The notes below the pieces were generated by a model that saw only the letters and a list, made by a program, of their open reading frames with translations, was not told the origin of the DNA and ran no database searches. From Collinsella aerofaciens (GTDB lineage Bacteria; Actinomycetota; Coriobacteriia; Coriobacteriales; Coriobacteriaceae), in assembly GCF_902364945.1 (NCBI RefSeq), contig NZ_CABJFS010000015.1:1-39368 (forward strand): a stretch of DNA of 39,368 nt, in the 5' to 3' direction. Both the position numbers and the translations under genes were made by a program. Every line of letters starts with the position of its first letter. Position 1 is the stretch's first letter. Below are positions 15,073 through 23,720 of this stretch, in pieces.

Positions 15073-15525
15073 CTAACCCTCGAGCCCGGCGTTGATGAGC
15101 TCGGCAATCTCGACAGGATCGGTGCTTTCGCGCACTTTGTCACGGAAGCCTGCGTCCATCAGCATCACGGCAGCTTTGGAGAGCAGGCGCAGATGCGTGG
15201 TTCCAGCCTCGCCGGCGGGCACGTACAGTGCGAGCGCGACATCGACGGGCACGCCATCAAAGCTCGGCCACTCAACAGGCTCGGACAGCTTGAGCACGGC
15301 CACGCCCGGCGTATGGATCGCATCGCTCTTGGCATGCGGAACGGCAAAACCGGCGACAAGGCCGGTCTCGGCCTCGTTCTCGCGAGCAATAAAGGCAGCT
15401 TCTACGGCAGATGCGTCATCGGCAAAGCCGAGCTCGATGGCCTGCTCGGACAAATAATGCAGGGCATCCTCGCGCGAGGCGGCGGTATACCCGATCGTCA
15501 CTTGGTTGGCAGATACAAATCCCAT
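15073..15525 (-). CDS. PTS EIIA component, fructose/mannitol type
   Basis: This soluble phosphocarrier of 150 residues takes phosphate from HPr and passes it to EIIB. The active histidine is His64 in GFAVPHAKSD, the family signature, followed by the conserved ALYVPAGEAG...HLRLLSKAAVML stretch. Its partner EIIBC is encoded at the far, promoter-proximal end of the same operon (19591-21063), which lacks its own EIIA domain. The ATG at 15525 has AAGGAAGG upstream. It is the last gene of the operon, 11 bases after the transketolase C-subunit. No HPr gene lies in the window. Confidence 0.92.
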   Translation of the reverse strand: MGFVSANQVTIGYTAASREDALHYLSEQAIELGFADDASAVEAAFIARENEAETGLVAGFAVPHAKSDAIHTPGVAVLKLSEPVEWPSFDGVPVDVALALYVPAGEAGTTHLRLLSKAAVMLMDAGFRDKVRESTDPVEIAELINAGLEG

Positions 15526-15536
15526 GGAAACCTTCC

Positions 15537-16475
15537 TTACAACACAGACCTGACTGCAGCTTCGATACCGTCGGCGTCCAAACCGTACTTGTGCAGCAAA
15601 TCGACCGCAGGGCCGGACTCGCCATACACATCGCGCACGCCGACGCGTCGCATCGGCAACGGATGCTGTTCCGCGAGTACCGAGGCCACGGCCTCGCCAA
15701 GACCGCCGATAATCGAGTGCTCCTCGGCAGTGACCACGCGACCAGTCTTCTTGGCGCTGGCAACCACCAGGCGCTCATCAAGTGGCTTGATCGTGTGCAT
15801 GTTGATGACCTCGGCATCGATGCCATCGGCAGCGAGCGTCTCGGCAGCCTCAAGCGCCTCGGCGACCATAAGGCCACAAGCGATGATGGTCACATCGGAC
15901 CCCTCACGCACGACCACGCCGCGGCCAATCTTGAACTCATAGTCCTCGTGGTCGTTGATGACCGGTGTTGCCAGACGGCCGAAGCGCATGTAGACTGGCC
16001 CCTCAAATTCATACGCGGCGCGTACGCAAGCGCGAGCCTCGATGTCATCGGCGGGAACGATCACCGTCATACCCGGAATCGTGCGCATGAGCGCGATGTC
16101 CTCGCAGCACTGATGCGTGGCGCCGTCTTCACCGACCGAGATGCCCGCGTGCGTAGCGCCGATTTTGACGTTGAGGTGCGGATAGCCGATGGAATTACGC
16201 ACTTGCTCGTACGCGCGGCCGGCGGCGAACATGGCAAAAGTGCTCGCAAAGGCGACGTGACCCGTGGTCGCGATGCCGGCGGCAAGCCCCATCAAGTTGC
16301 TCTCGGCAATGCCGGCATCGTAGAAGCGCTCGGGGTGCGCAGCCTTAAACTTTGCGGTCTGCGTTGCGGCGGCCAGGTCGGCATCGAGAACCACAAAGTC
16401 ATCGCGCTCATTGCCCAGCTCGACAAGTGCCTCGCCATAGCTAACGCGCGTGGCGACTTTCTTGACGTCTGCCAT
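15537..16475 (-). CDS. Transketolase, C-terminal subunit
   Basis: This is the second half of a split transketolase (312 residues), carrying the pyrimidine-binding and C-terminal domains. Family features are the Glu in DAGIAESNLMGLAAGIA, which activates thiamine diphosphate, and the phosphate-binding GATHAGISVGEDGATHQ. It pairs with the product of 16475-17305 to move two-carbon units between sugar phosphates. Its start codon overlaps the stop of the N-subunit (TAATG), so translation is coupled and the subunits are made in equal amounts. Such split transketolases are common in sugar operons of gut bacteria, beside a full-length housekeeping enzyme. Confidence 0.93.
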   Translation of the reverse strand: MADVKKVATRVSYGEALVELGNERDDFVVLDADLAAATQTAKFKAAHPERFYDAGIAESNLMGLAAGIATTGHVAFASTFAMFAAGRAYEQVRNSIGYPHLNVKIGATHAGISVGEDGATHQCCEDIALMRTIPGMTVIVPADDIEARACVRAAYEFEGPVYMRFGRLATPVINDHEDYEFKIGRGVVVREGSDVTIIACGLMVAEALEAAETLAADGIDAEVINMHTIKPLDERLVVASAKKTGRVVTAEEHSIIGGLGEAVASVLAEQHPLPMRRVGVRDVYGESGPAVDLLHKYGLDADGIEAAVRSVL

Positions 16476-17305
16476 TAGAGCTCCTCCCCTGCTGCTGCGA
16501 GCTCGGCCATGGCCTGCTCAAACTGTTCATCGTTGGGTGCCTTGCCGTGCCAGCCCACCTGGTTTTCCATAAAGGAGACGCCCTTGCCCTTCACCGTCTC
16601 GGCGATAATGGCCACAGGCGAGGCGCTCACTTTGCGAGCCTCGGCAAAGGCGGCGGCAATCTGCGCCATGTCGTTACCGTCGGCGAGCTCGATCACATGC
16701 CACTTAAAAGCGCGGAACTTGTCGGCAAGTGGCATAGCCGAGTTAACTTCGTCGATACTGCCGTCAATTTGCAGGCCATTATGATCGACGATAGCGACGA
16801 GGTTATCCAGGTCGTGGTTGCCGGCGAACATGGCCGCCTCCCACACCTGGCCCTCCTCGCACTCGCCGTCGCCCAACAGCGTGTAGGCGCGGTAGCTGTC
16901 ACCCCAGTGCTTTGCGGCGAGCGCCATTCCAACCGCGGCGGAGATACCCTGACCGAGCGATCCGGTGGACATATCAACACCCGGGGTGTCGTTCATGTTG
17001 GGATGGCCCTGCAGTCGGCTGCCAATATGGCGGAGCGTCTCGAGCTCTTCGACGGGAAAATAGCCGCGATTTGCCAACACCGAATACAGGCCCGGCGCCG
17101 CGTGACCCTTGGAGAGCACAAAGCGGTCTCGATCGGCCTTGTGAGGGTCGGCAGGATCGATATTCATTTCCTCAAAGTACAGATACGTCATGATGTCGGC
17201 AGCACCGAGCGATCCACCCGGATGTCCCGACTTGGCCGCGTGCACCGCAGTCACGACACCCTTCCTGACCTCATTGGCGACCTTCGCCAGCTCCTGGTTG
17301 GTCAT
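16475..17305 (-). CDS. Transketolase, N-terminal subunit
   Basis: This is the thiamine-diphosphate-binding half (276 residues). It has KSGHPGGSLGAADI, SKGHAAPGLY and GSLGQG, and the cofactor/metal motif GDGECEEGQ (residues 145-153) with Asn176 in DHNGLQ. I start at the ATG at 17305, with AGAGGAATTCGT upstream; the frame is open to 17365 but without a site there. It sits between the transaldolase (63 bases upstream) and its C-subunit (overlapping by one base). Together they feed the pentose-phosphate pool from the sugar taken up by this operon. Confidence 0.93.
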   Translation of the reverse strand: MTNQELAKVANEVRKGVVTAVHAAKSGHPGGSLGAADIMTYLYFEEMNIDPADPHKADRDRFVLSKGHAAPGLYSVLANRGYFPVEELETLRHIGSRLQGHPNMNDTPGVDMSTGSLGQGISAAVGMALAAKHWGDSYRAYTLLGDGECEEGQVWEAAMFAGNHDLDNLVAIVDHNGLQIDGSIDEVNSAMPLADKFRAFKWHVIELADGNDMAQIAAAFAEARKVSASPVAIIAETVKGKGVSFMENQVGWHGKAPNDEQFEQAMAELAAAGEEL

Positions 17306-17368
17306 ACGAATTCCTCTCTTGAGAACAACCCCGGCACCGGATGACGCGATGCCGGGGCAATCCACTTG

Positions 17369-18052
17369 TTAAGCCTGAGCGACGACCTTCTGCCAGTCAG
17401 CCTCAAAAGAGGCGAGGCCCTGGTCGGTCAGCGGGTGATGCAGGCACTTCTTGAGAGCGGCCATGGGCACGGTCGCGATGTCGGCACCAAGAAGAGCCGC
17501 CTGGGTCACGTGGTTGGGCGTGCGGACCGAAGCGGTGATGATCTCGACGGTGTCGTCGACGTTCTTGCCGGTCCAGTCATAGTTCTTGATGCAGGTCACA
17601 ACGTTGTCGAGCTGCGAGATGCCGTCCTCGGCGATGTCGTCAAAGCGGCCGACAAACGGGCTGATGTAGCGGGCACCGGCGTTGGCGGCCATGAGGGCCT
17701 GCGTCGGCGAGAAAACAAGCGTCATGTTGACGCGCACGCCCGCATCGGCCAGGGCGCGGCAGGCGGCGAGGCCGGCCTCGCACACGGGAAGCTTGACCAC
17801 GATGTTGGGAGCCAGGGCGGCAAGACGCTTGCCCTCCTCGATCATGCCCTCGGCAGTGGTCGCGGTGGACTCAGCAGACACGGGCAGGCCCTCGCAGAGC
17901 TCGGCAATCTTGAGCATATGGGGCTCAAAGTCGGCGAGCTTGCCGCCGGTCTTGGCGTACAGGGACGGGTTGGTGGTGACGCCGGCAAGGCAGCCCCAGC
18001 TCTTGGCCTCGGCGATCTCGTCAAGGTTGGCGGTATCGATAAAGAACTTCAT
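17369..18052 (-). CDS. Transaldolase / fructose-6-phosphate aldolase-like
   Basis: This is a short TalC/FSA-type class I aldolase of 227 residues. Opening MKFFIDTANLDEI, GVTTNPSL and the Schiff-base Lys87 in NIVVKLPV identify it. Enzymes of this size are either true transaldolases or fructose-6-phosphate aldolases; beside a transketolase the first is more likely. The ATG at 18052 has AAGGAGT upstream. Upstream, a hairpin (18090-18120) separates it from the GatZ-like gene, which may set the expression of the later genes. Confidence 0.92.
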   Translation of the reverse strand: MKFFIDTANLDEIAEAKSWGCLAGVTTNPSLYAKTGGKLADFEPHMLKIAELCEGLPVSAESTATTAEGMIEEGKRLAALAPNIVVKLPVCEAGLAACRALADAGVRVNMTLVFSPTQALMAANAGARYISPFVGRFDDIAEDGISQLDNVVTCIKNYDWTGKNVDDTVEIITASVRTPNHVTQAALLGADIATVPMAALKKCLHHPLTDQGLASFEADWQKVVAQA

Positions 18053-18089
18053 GGTGCAAACTCCTTCTAAGGAATCCAAAACTCAAAAA

Positions 18090-18120
18090 ATAGGACAAAG
18101 GGGATGTCCCTTTGTCCTAT
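18090..18120. repeat. 13-bp perfect hairpin inside the sugar operon
   Basis: ATAGGACAAAGGG (18090-18102) pairs exactly with 18108-18120 around GATGT. It sits in the 125-base gap between the GatZ-like and transaldolase genes. It has no T run on the minus strand, so it is more likely an mRNA-stabilising or palindromic repeat element than a full terminator. AAAGGG next to TGTCC recalls the other hairpin repeats here. Confidence 0.65.
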
Positions 18121-18177
18121 GTGCCGGGCCTGCAGCTGGGACATGCCCCAGGCCCGGCGTCGTGTAGGAAAAGCTAC

Positions 18178-19446
18178 TTAGAGAGCCTTCTCGATGCGGC
18201 TCGTGACGCCCTTGAGGTTAAGACCGACGACGTACTGCTTGATCGGGCGCTTGATGTGCTCGATCACAAAGCGCTTGCCGTCAATGTCCTGGGCAGCGAG
18301 GTTGCGATAGAGCTTCTCGACCTGCTCCTTGACCTCGGGATCGTTGAACGCGTAGTGGCCGGAGACATCCAGAATCTTCAGGCTGAGCTCGTCGTCGGCC
18401 AGAATGTCGTCAACCTGCAGGTTGACATCGTCGCCGGTCATCCACTTGCGCCAGCGCTCGGTCTTGATGGCCTTGACCAGCAGCGTGTGATACAGATCGG
18501 AGGGATCGTCGCACAGGCCGTTGTCGACCAGAATCTGCTCGGTAGCGCAGAGCTTGAGGTAAGCGCGGGTCTCCTCGGTGCCGTACTGAGGGGCGACATT
18601 GGAAGCGGTCACGTGTGCCGGGATGTGCTCGAGCAGCGTCGCGTCGTCCAGGTAGTCGGCGTTGTGCTCCTTCAGGCCCACGCCGTAGCGCTTGGCCATG
18701 TCGGCGAGCTCGCGGGCATTCTTAAAGTTGTAATGACCGACCTGCTCGGTCCAACGGGTGAGCGTACCGGTCTGGCCGACGATAAAGGTGGGCATGGGGC
18801 AGCCGCGCTTCTCGAGCTCGGGCTGCAGCTGAGAAATGAACTCCTCGTACTTGTCGGTGGAGGTCAGGCCGCCATTGGTCTCCTCGGTACCGACCTCATA
18901 GGCAACCTCGGGCAGGTTATGCTCGCGACGGTACTGCTCAAGATAGTCGATAAGATCGATCGTGCGGCGAAGCACCACGTCGAGCGGAATAACCTTGCCG
19001 ATCTGATAGGGGTCCTTGGTGGGGTCGACCATCAGCAGGTCAAAGCCTGCCTCCATGTCGGCGACAAAGGACTTGCGGGCGAGCTCCATGGCCTCGTCCT
19101 CGGGCAGGTGGGCGTTACGCTCCTCGTCGCGCTGCCACGGACCGCCGTGATCGCGGCACAGGTAGTACGGACCGGTATAGCCCACCTCGTCGGCAACCTT
19201 CTTAATGTCGGCGGCAAAGCGCGTCTGGTCCCAACCGTTGACGTAGCCGGCGCCCATCTCGTCCATATCGACCTGGTTGCGGCTAGCGATAAACATGGGC
19301 GGGAAATCCTCGTCCTTGGCAAGCTCGAACACGGCCTGAATCAGGTTGGGGCTCATGGGGCCAATGCCGACCATGGTTGCGTGATCGCCGCTGTCCTGCA
19401 GCTTGAGCATGCCCTGAACGGCCTGGCGGATGGTGAGGTTGGACAT
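18178..19446 (-). CDS. GatZ/KbaZ-family sugar-phosphate protein
   Basis: This encodes 422 residues related to the GatZ/KbaZ family, known as the non-catalytic partner of tagatose-bisphosphate aldolase; other members have been reported as hexose-phosphate 4-epimerases. Shared landmarks are ASRNQVD (GatZ has SNQV), CRDHGGPW (GGDHLGPN), VAYEVGTEETNGG (YVIGTEVP) and KEHNADYLD (EAHSTDY). Similarity is clear but distant. The catalytic aldolase subunit GatY/KbaY is absent from the operon, so a stand-alone enzyme role, perhaps epimerase, is more likely than chaperone. The ATG has GGAGAAGGAG upstream. It is second in the operon, after the PTS permease, in line with acting early on the imported sugar phosphate. 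Confidence 0.8.
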   Translation of the reverse strand: MSNLTIRQAVQGMLKLQDSGDHATMVGIGPMSPNLIQAVFELAKDEDFPPMFIASRNQVDMDEMGAGYVNGWDQTRFAADIKKVADEVGYTGPYYLCRDHGGPWQRDEERNAHLPEDEAMELARKSFVADMEAGFDLLMVDPTKDPYQIGKVIPLDVVLRRTIDLIDYLEQYRREHNLPEVAYEVGTEETNGGLTSTDKYEEFISQLQPELEKRGCPMPTFIVGQTGTLTRWTEQVGHYNFKNARELADMAKRYGVGLKEHNADYLDDATLLEHIPAHVTASNVAPQYGTEETRAYLKLCATEQILVDNGLCDDPSDLYHTLLVKAIKTERWRKWMTGDDVNLQVDDILADDELSLKILDVSGHYAFNDPEVKEQVEKLYRNLAAQDIDGKRFVIEHIKRPIKQYVVGLNLKGVTSRIEKAL

Positions 19447-19511
19447 TTTGTTCTCCTTCTCCAGAGGATTTTTGACAAAAGTTCCCTGGGACCCAGATGT
19501 GGGCCCTATCA

Positions 19512-19574
19512 GTGCGGATGGATTTTGTTGTGTAGGGACGGTTGTGCGGAGTCAAATCCATCCCTCCGCACAAC
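19512..19574 (-). promoter_or_regulatory. Mutually exclusive hairpins between EIIBC and GatZ genes
   Basis: One hairpin joins 19541-19551 (GTTGTGCGGAG) to 19564-19574 over 11 perfect pairs. The other joins 19516-19525 (GGATGGATTT) to 19554-19563, which is the loop of the first. They cannot form together, a layout like an attenuator or a processing site. No T run follows either on the minus strand. A bulged GGGACCCA/TGGGCCC hairpin (19488-19506) lies just after. The gap of 144 bases is otherwise empty. Confidence 0.55.
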
Positions 19575-19590
19575 CGGAGTCCTTAAAGGT

Positions 19591-21063
19591 TTACTTGGCC
19601 TGCTTATCGAGCGTGGGCTTCATGGCAATCAGGATTGCAGCGGCGACCACGGATCCAATCACGATGTCCAGGCAGAACAGCGCGACGTTGTTGGTGGCAA
19701 GGGCGACGATAAAGCCACCGTGTGGGACGTAGCAGTCGATACCCTGGAAGGCGGCGAGTGCCGCACCCACGGCAGAGCCGATGCAGATGCCGGGCAGGGT
19801 GTGGCCAAGATCCTTGACCGCGAAGGGAATGGCGCCCTCGGTAATACCGATGCAGCCCATGAACAGTGCGGAGATGCCCATCTGACGGTCGGCGTCATCG
19901 AACTTGGTCTTTGCGATGAGCGCAGCGAGGCCACAGGCGATCGGGGGAACGGCGACGGCAACGCGGAACATACCGTTGGGGCCATAGATGCCGGATGCCA
20001 TGATAGCCATGGTAAAGGTCGAGGCGGTCTTATTGATGGGGCCACCCATGTCGAAGGCGGTCATAACGCCAATGACCAGACCAAGGACAACAGCGGAGCC
20101 GCCCTGCAGGCTGCCGAGCACGCTGGTGAGCCAGTCCATCACAAAGCCAAGCGGCGTGGCCAGAATGTAGATATAGGCCATACCCAGGACAAGCGAGGTC
20201 AGAATCGGGATGATCAGGATGGGCATGATGGTCTGGATGGTGTTGTTGACCTTCCAGGTCTTCATCCAGCGGACAAAGTAGCCGCAGATGACCGCCATGA
20301 TCATGGCGCCCAAGAAACCGGTCGAAACGCTGTTGCCGCTAGGGGTAACGACTGCGTTGTTGACCAGGTAGCCCAGGACAAAACCAGGGGCGAGCGCGGG
20401 CTTGCCGGCCATCGAGTAGGAGATGTATGCCGCAAGCACCGGGATCATCATGGAGATGCCGGCCATACCGATGGTGTTAAGACTCACCATCAGCGGGTTC
20501 GTAACCTCCATGCCATTGGCGCCGGCGGTGCCGGATGCCAGTGAGAAGGCGAGGAACACGCCGCCGATAACGACAATGGGGATAAAATAGGAAACGCCGG
20601 TATTGAATGCATTGAGCAGCGTCTTGCCAGGATCGGCAAAGATGGACTGCTTGGACGCCGGTGTCGGGGCCTGCGGGGCAGCGGAGACGGCCTTCTTCTC
20701 TGCCTTGGCCTCGGCCTTGGGCGCGTCAACGGAGCCGCCCGTCGCCTTGATGATCTCAACAGCCTGGTCGATGATCTTTACCGGATCGGCGATTACATCC
20801 GAGGTACCGACCTTGAGGAACTTGCCCTCGGCCATCTTCTGCTCAAAACGGTCCTCGTTCTCGACACCCACGTCGACGGACTCCAGGACCAGGTCGGCGG
20901 AGTCCACGTCTTCCTGCGTGAGCTCATTCTCGATACCCAGGCCACCCTGAGCCTCGACCTTGCACTCGATGCCACGGGCGGCGCATTCATCTTGAATCGC
21001 CTTCTGGGCCATATACGTGTGGGCGATACCCACGGTACAGGCGGCAACGCCTACGATCTTCAT
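19591..21063 (-). CDS. PTS EIIBC permease, fructose family
   Basis: This membrane permease of 490 residues imports and phosphorylates a sugar. Domain EIIB is at about residues 1-100, with phospho-Cys9 in GVAACTVGIAHTYMAQ. An Ala/Lys-rich linker (residues ~100-140) follows, then EIIC with about ten membrane helices (SYFIPIVVIGGVFLAFSLASG; MGGPINKTASTF; EGAIPFAVKD). EIIA is separate, at the operon's end. The ATG at 21063 has GGGAAGC upstream; the frame is open to 21165. It is first in the operon, transcribed away from the divergent LacI gene. Fructose-family permeases also carry mannose, tagatose and polyols, so the substrate cannot be read from the family alone. Confidence 0.92.
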   Translation of the reverse strand: MKIVGVAACTVGIAHTYMAQKAIQDECAARGIECKVEAQGGLGIENELTQEDVDSADLVLESVDVGVENEDRFEQKMAEGKFLKVGTSDVIADPVKIIDQAVEIIKATGGSVDAPKAEAKAEKKAVSAAPQAPTPASKQSIFADPGKTLLNAFNTGVSYFIPIVVIGGVFLAFSLASGTAGANGMEVTNPLMVSLNTIGMAGISMMIPVLAAYISYSMAGKPALAPGFVLGYLVNNAVVTPSGNSVSTGFLGAMIMAVICGYFVRWMKTWKVNNTIQTIMPILIIPILTSLVLGMAYIYILATPLGFVMDWLTSVLGSLQGGSAVVLGLVIGVMTAFDMGGPINKTASTFTMAIMASGIYGPNGMFRVAVAVPPIACGLAALIAKTKFDDADRQMGISALFMGCIGITEGAIPFAVKDLGHTLPGICIGSAVGAALAAFQGIDCYVPHGGFIVALATNNVALFCLDIVIGSVVAAAILIAMKPTLDKQAK

Positions 21064-21478
21064 TGCTTCCCTCTTTTCATAGAGTTGCGTGCGCAAGACA
21101 CCGTTTGCGGAGGCCTCCGGAGCATCCCCTGCCGTTTGGACTTGCTGTCTTTTCGACAAGACCAATATAGGTGCTCGTTTTTCTTAATGCCAGCTTATTT
21201 CGGTAAACGCGCAGGTCAGAGCGTTGGTTATGCGATTTAGTTATGCGTTTAACCAAAAATGAATCCTGCGATTTTACCCTCGATTTCAAAAGTCAAGAAG
21301 TATTTGATTTTCTCGGTAGACGGCAGATGCGCATGCCGGTCACAAATTTCGACCCCACCCGTATACCGCATTTGTTGCATACTCATATGAAAGGAAAAGG
21401 TCGCTCACCGAAGCGTATCCCTCACCAAGACTCAAAGTCATCATGTTGGAAAATGCTCATCTGTCGGAAGGAGTCGCT
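21064..21478. promoter_or_regulatory. Divergent control region of the sugar operon and LacI gene
   Basis: This gap of 415 bases has no gene. It holds an inverted pair TTGGTTA (21224-21230) and TAACCAA (21250-21256), and between them a direct repeat GTTATGCG (21227-21234 and 21240-21247). CGGTAAACGC at 21201-21210 resembles GTTTAACC read backward. These are the best operator candidates for the LacI regulator. The AT-rich stretch 21255-21400 probably carries the regulator's promoter. Confidence 0.5.
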
Positions 21479-22489
21479 GTGGCAAAACAGCGCGTTACGA
21501 TCGCAGACGTCGCTCGAGAGGCGGGAACCTCGACGGCAAGCGTCTCGTATTACCTCAACGACAAACGAGAAAAGCTTAGCGAAAAGACGCGGAACAAAAT
21601 CGCGCGCGTCATTAAGGAACTCGGATACGTTCCCAACGCCCAAGCGCAGACGCTCACCGGCAAGCAAACCCGCGTCATTGCCATCATCATTTTGGATAAC
21701 ACCAACAAATGGGCGGGGCTCGTTCTCAATGGCATGGAGCAGGTCATGCTCCCCGCGGGCTACCAGACAGTCGTTTGCACGAGCAACTTTAACCCCGAGA
21801 CCGAGCTCATGTACGTCGACAAGATGCTCTCGCTGGGCGTCGATGGCTTTATCATCCAGCCCACGGCAAACTTCAAAGCCGTGCACGACCGCATTAAACG
21901 CGCCGGCAAGCCGGTCGTCTTTTTCGATGCGGCCATCTACAGCCCAGGCACCAGCTGGATCAAAACCAACCTCTACGACGGCGTGTACAATGCCACGCAG
22001 GCGCTTCTCGATGCCGGCTACGAGGACTTTTTCTCCATTGCCGCCAATATGACCGAAATGCGCACCCGCATGGAACGTTTTCAGGGATATGCCGAGGCAT
22101 TAGCCGCGAATGGGCAGCTCTACAAAGCCATCCCCATCGACCACAACAAGCCGTCAATCAACGAGCTCACCGAATACTTTAAATACAAGTTCAACCCCGC
22201 CAAGCGTACGCTCATCTTTGTCCAAAACCAATGGGCGCTCCCCCGCGTCTACAAGGCACTTCAGCCCATGGCCCATCTGCTTCCGCAGCAAATCGGCCTT
22301 TTGGGACTCAACTGCGAAGACTGGACTAATCTCACCACACCGACCGTCTCCACCATCATCGAGCCCGTCGACCAGGAAGGTCGCGAAGCAGCCGAGATGC
22401 TGCTCGCCCTACTTGACGGCAGCAGCGAACCCGGCGAGCAGCGCATTCTCGAGTGCAAGCTCAACTGGCTCGACTCCACCTCGATCTAG
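21479..22489 (+). CDS. LacI-family regulator of the sugar operon
   Basis: This encodes 336 residues. The helix-turn-helix is VTIADVAREAGTSTASVSYYLN at the N-terminus. The hinge is NAQAQTLTG. The effector domain of periplasmic-binding type has IIILDNTNKWAGLVLNGMEQV, GFIIQPTA and LLGLNCEDWTNLTTPTVSTI, with the C-terminal IIEPVDQEGREAAEMLL. I choose the GTG at 21479 because AAGGAG (21468-21473) is spaced five bases before it and the protein then begins MAKQRVTIAD, the family norm; the ATG at 21443 has no site. It is divergent from the PTS operon and almost certainly controls it in response to its sugar phosphate. Confidence 0.9.
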   Translation: MAKQRVTIADVAREAGTSTASVSYYLNDKREKLSEKTRNKIARVIKELGYVPNAQAQTLTGKQTRVIAIIILDNTNKWAGLVLNGMEQVMLPAGYQTVVCTSNFNPETELMYVDKMLSLGVDGFIIQPTANFKAVHDRIKRAGKPVVFFDAAIYSPGTSWIKTNLYDGVYNATQALLDAGYEDFFSIAANMTEMRTRMERFQGYAEALAANGQLYKAIPIDHNKPSINELTEYFKYKFNPAKRTLIFVQNQWALPRVYKALQPMAHLLPQQIGLLGLNCEDWTNLTTPTVSTIIEPVDQEGREAAEMLLALLDGSSEPGEQRILECKLNWLDSTSI

Positions 22490-22608
22490 ACCGCGGGACA
22501 AATTAATCAGTAGCATCTATCCCAAATCTTGAGTATTTGTTCGATAGAACGACCCTCGGCGGCTCCTGCTAGACTGGTAGATTCCCAACCGTCCATCCAG
22601 GAGCCTCA

Positions 22609-23592
22609 ATGTCGCGCAAGTCCGCCTACAAGCAAGTACTTTCCATCGGCACCGCCGTGGTGCTGGGGTTTGCACTGTTTACGGGATCGCTTGACGGGGC
22701 GCCCAAGCTGCTGTCGCCGCAAAGCGACGAACAGGCGGCGGCTCTGGCCGAAAAACAAAACGAGAGCCCCAGCCGCACCGACGACGAGGCAGACCTGGTC
22801 GCCCGGCTCGAATCGGGAACAGCGAGTTCCTCGGACTCTCAAAATAGCCAAGACTCTGGCGATGGCTCCGATTCCGCCGCAACCGACACCGGCGACGGCG
22901 CTTCCGCGGACAGCACCGCCACCCCCATCGACGAGGTCGAAAACCCCGACCTCAACCGCGCCCGCGGTGTTTATCTCAGCAGCATTCCCGACTATGCCGG
23001 CAACCCCTACGTTGCCCTTCGCGCCGACAGCACGCACCCGCTCGGCACGCCGTCATTCACACTCGATGAATACGATCGCGCCACCGAAGAGGGCTGCTTT
23101 AAGAAGTTCTCCAAGCTCGACAGCCTGGGCCGCACTCGCAAAGCGCTCGCCTGCGTGGGCCCCGAATCGCTCGGTCAAGGCAAGCGCGGCGATATCTCGC
23201 GCATCCATCCCGCCGGATGGCATCAGCAGCGCTACGACTTTATTCCGGGCCAGAGCCTCTACAACCGCTGCCACCTCATCGCCTGGTCGCTCTGCGGCGA
23301 AAACGCCAACCGCAAGAATCTCCTCACCGGCACGCGCTATCTCAACGAGACGGGCATGCTGCCGTTTGAGGAGCAGATTCTCGACTACATCCGCGAAACG
23401 GGCAACCACGTGCTCTACCGCGTCACGCCCATGTATAACGAAGAGGAACTTGTCTGCCGCGGCGTGCGCCTTGAGGCGCAATCGGTCGAGGACCACGGCA
23501 AGACCCTCTGCTTCCACGTATACTGCTACAACCTGCAGCCGCATGTGCAGATCGACTACGCCACCGGCCGCAATCAGACCTCGGGAGACTAG
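22609..23592 (+). CDS. Secreted DNA/RNA non-specific endonuclease
   Basis: This encodes 327 residues. An N-terminal membrane/signal segment (VLSIGTAVVLGFALFTG) is followed by a Ser/Asp-rich linker (residues ~50-110) and then a nuclease domain of the EndA / DNA-entry nuclease type. The active-site region is NRCHLIAWSLCGENANRKNLLTGTRYLN: His222 is the likely general base and Asn237 the metal ligand, in place of the family's DRGH motif. It probably stays attached to, or outside, the membrane and degrades extracellular DNA. The ATG follows AGGAGCCTCA. It is transcribed alone and ends in a good terminator. Confidence 0.85.
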   Translation: MSRKSAYKQVLSIGTAVVLGFALFTGSLDGAPKLLSPQSDEQAAALAEKQNESPSRTDDEADLVARLESGTASSSDSQNSQDSGDGSDSAATDTGDGASADSTATPIDEVENPDLNRARGVYLSSIPDYAGNPYVALRADSTHPLGTPSFTLDEYDRATEEGCFKKFSKLDSLGRTRKALACVGPESLGQGKRGDISRIHPAGWHQQRYDFIPGQSLYNRCHLIAWSLCGENANRKNLLTGTRYLNETGMLPFEEQILDYIRETGNHVLYRVTPMYNEEELVCRGVRLEAQSVEDHGKTLCFHVYCYNLQPHVQIDYATGRNQTSGD

Positions 23593-23655
23593 GGCCGACC
23601 AAGCTGCCCCAAAACCTAAATTGATCCGTTTTCCTCCGTCCCCAAAGGATCAAAT

Positions 23656-23687
23656 AAGGCCGCCCCGGTTGCCCAGGGCGGCCTTTT
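23656..23687 (+). terminator. Terminator of the nuclease gene
   Basis: AAGGCCGCCC (23656-23665) pairs with 23676-23685 around a ten-base loop and runs into TTTT. It lies 64 bases past the nuclease stop and also faces the end of the EF-G-like gene. Confidence 0.85.
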
Positions 23688-23720
23688 CGTCAGCACCTAC
23701 ATTGCAGACAAAACCACACG

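Noticed and set aside
16475..17305. Frameshifted or broken full-length transketolase
   Set aside because: The stop/start overlap TAATG with complete N- and C-domains is the usual split form, not a mutation.
18112..20544. An 810-codon plus-strand open frame across the sugar operon
   Set aside because: It is the antisense shadow of the GatZ-like and EIIBC genes, with no ribosome site and no recognisable domain.
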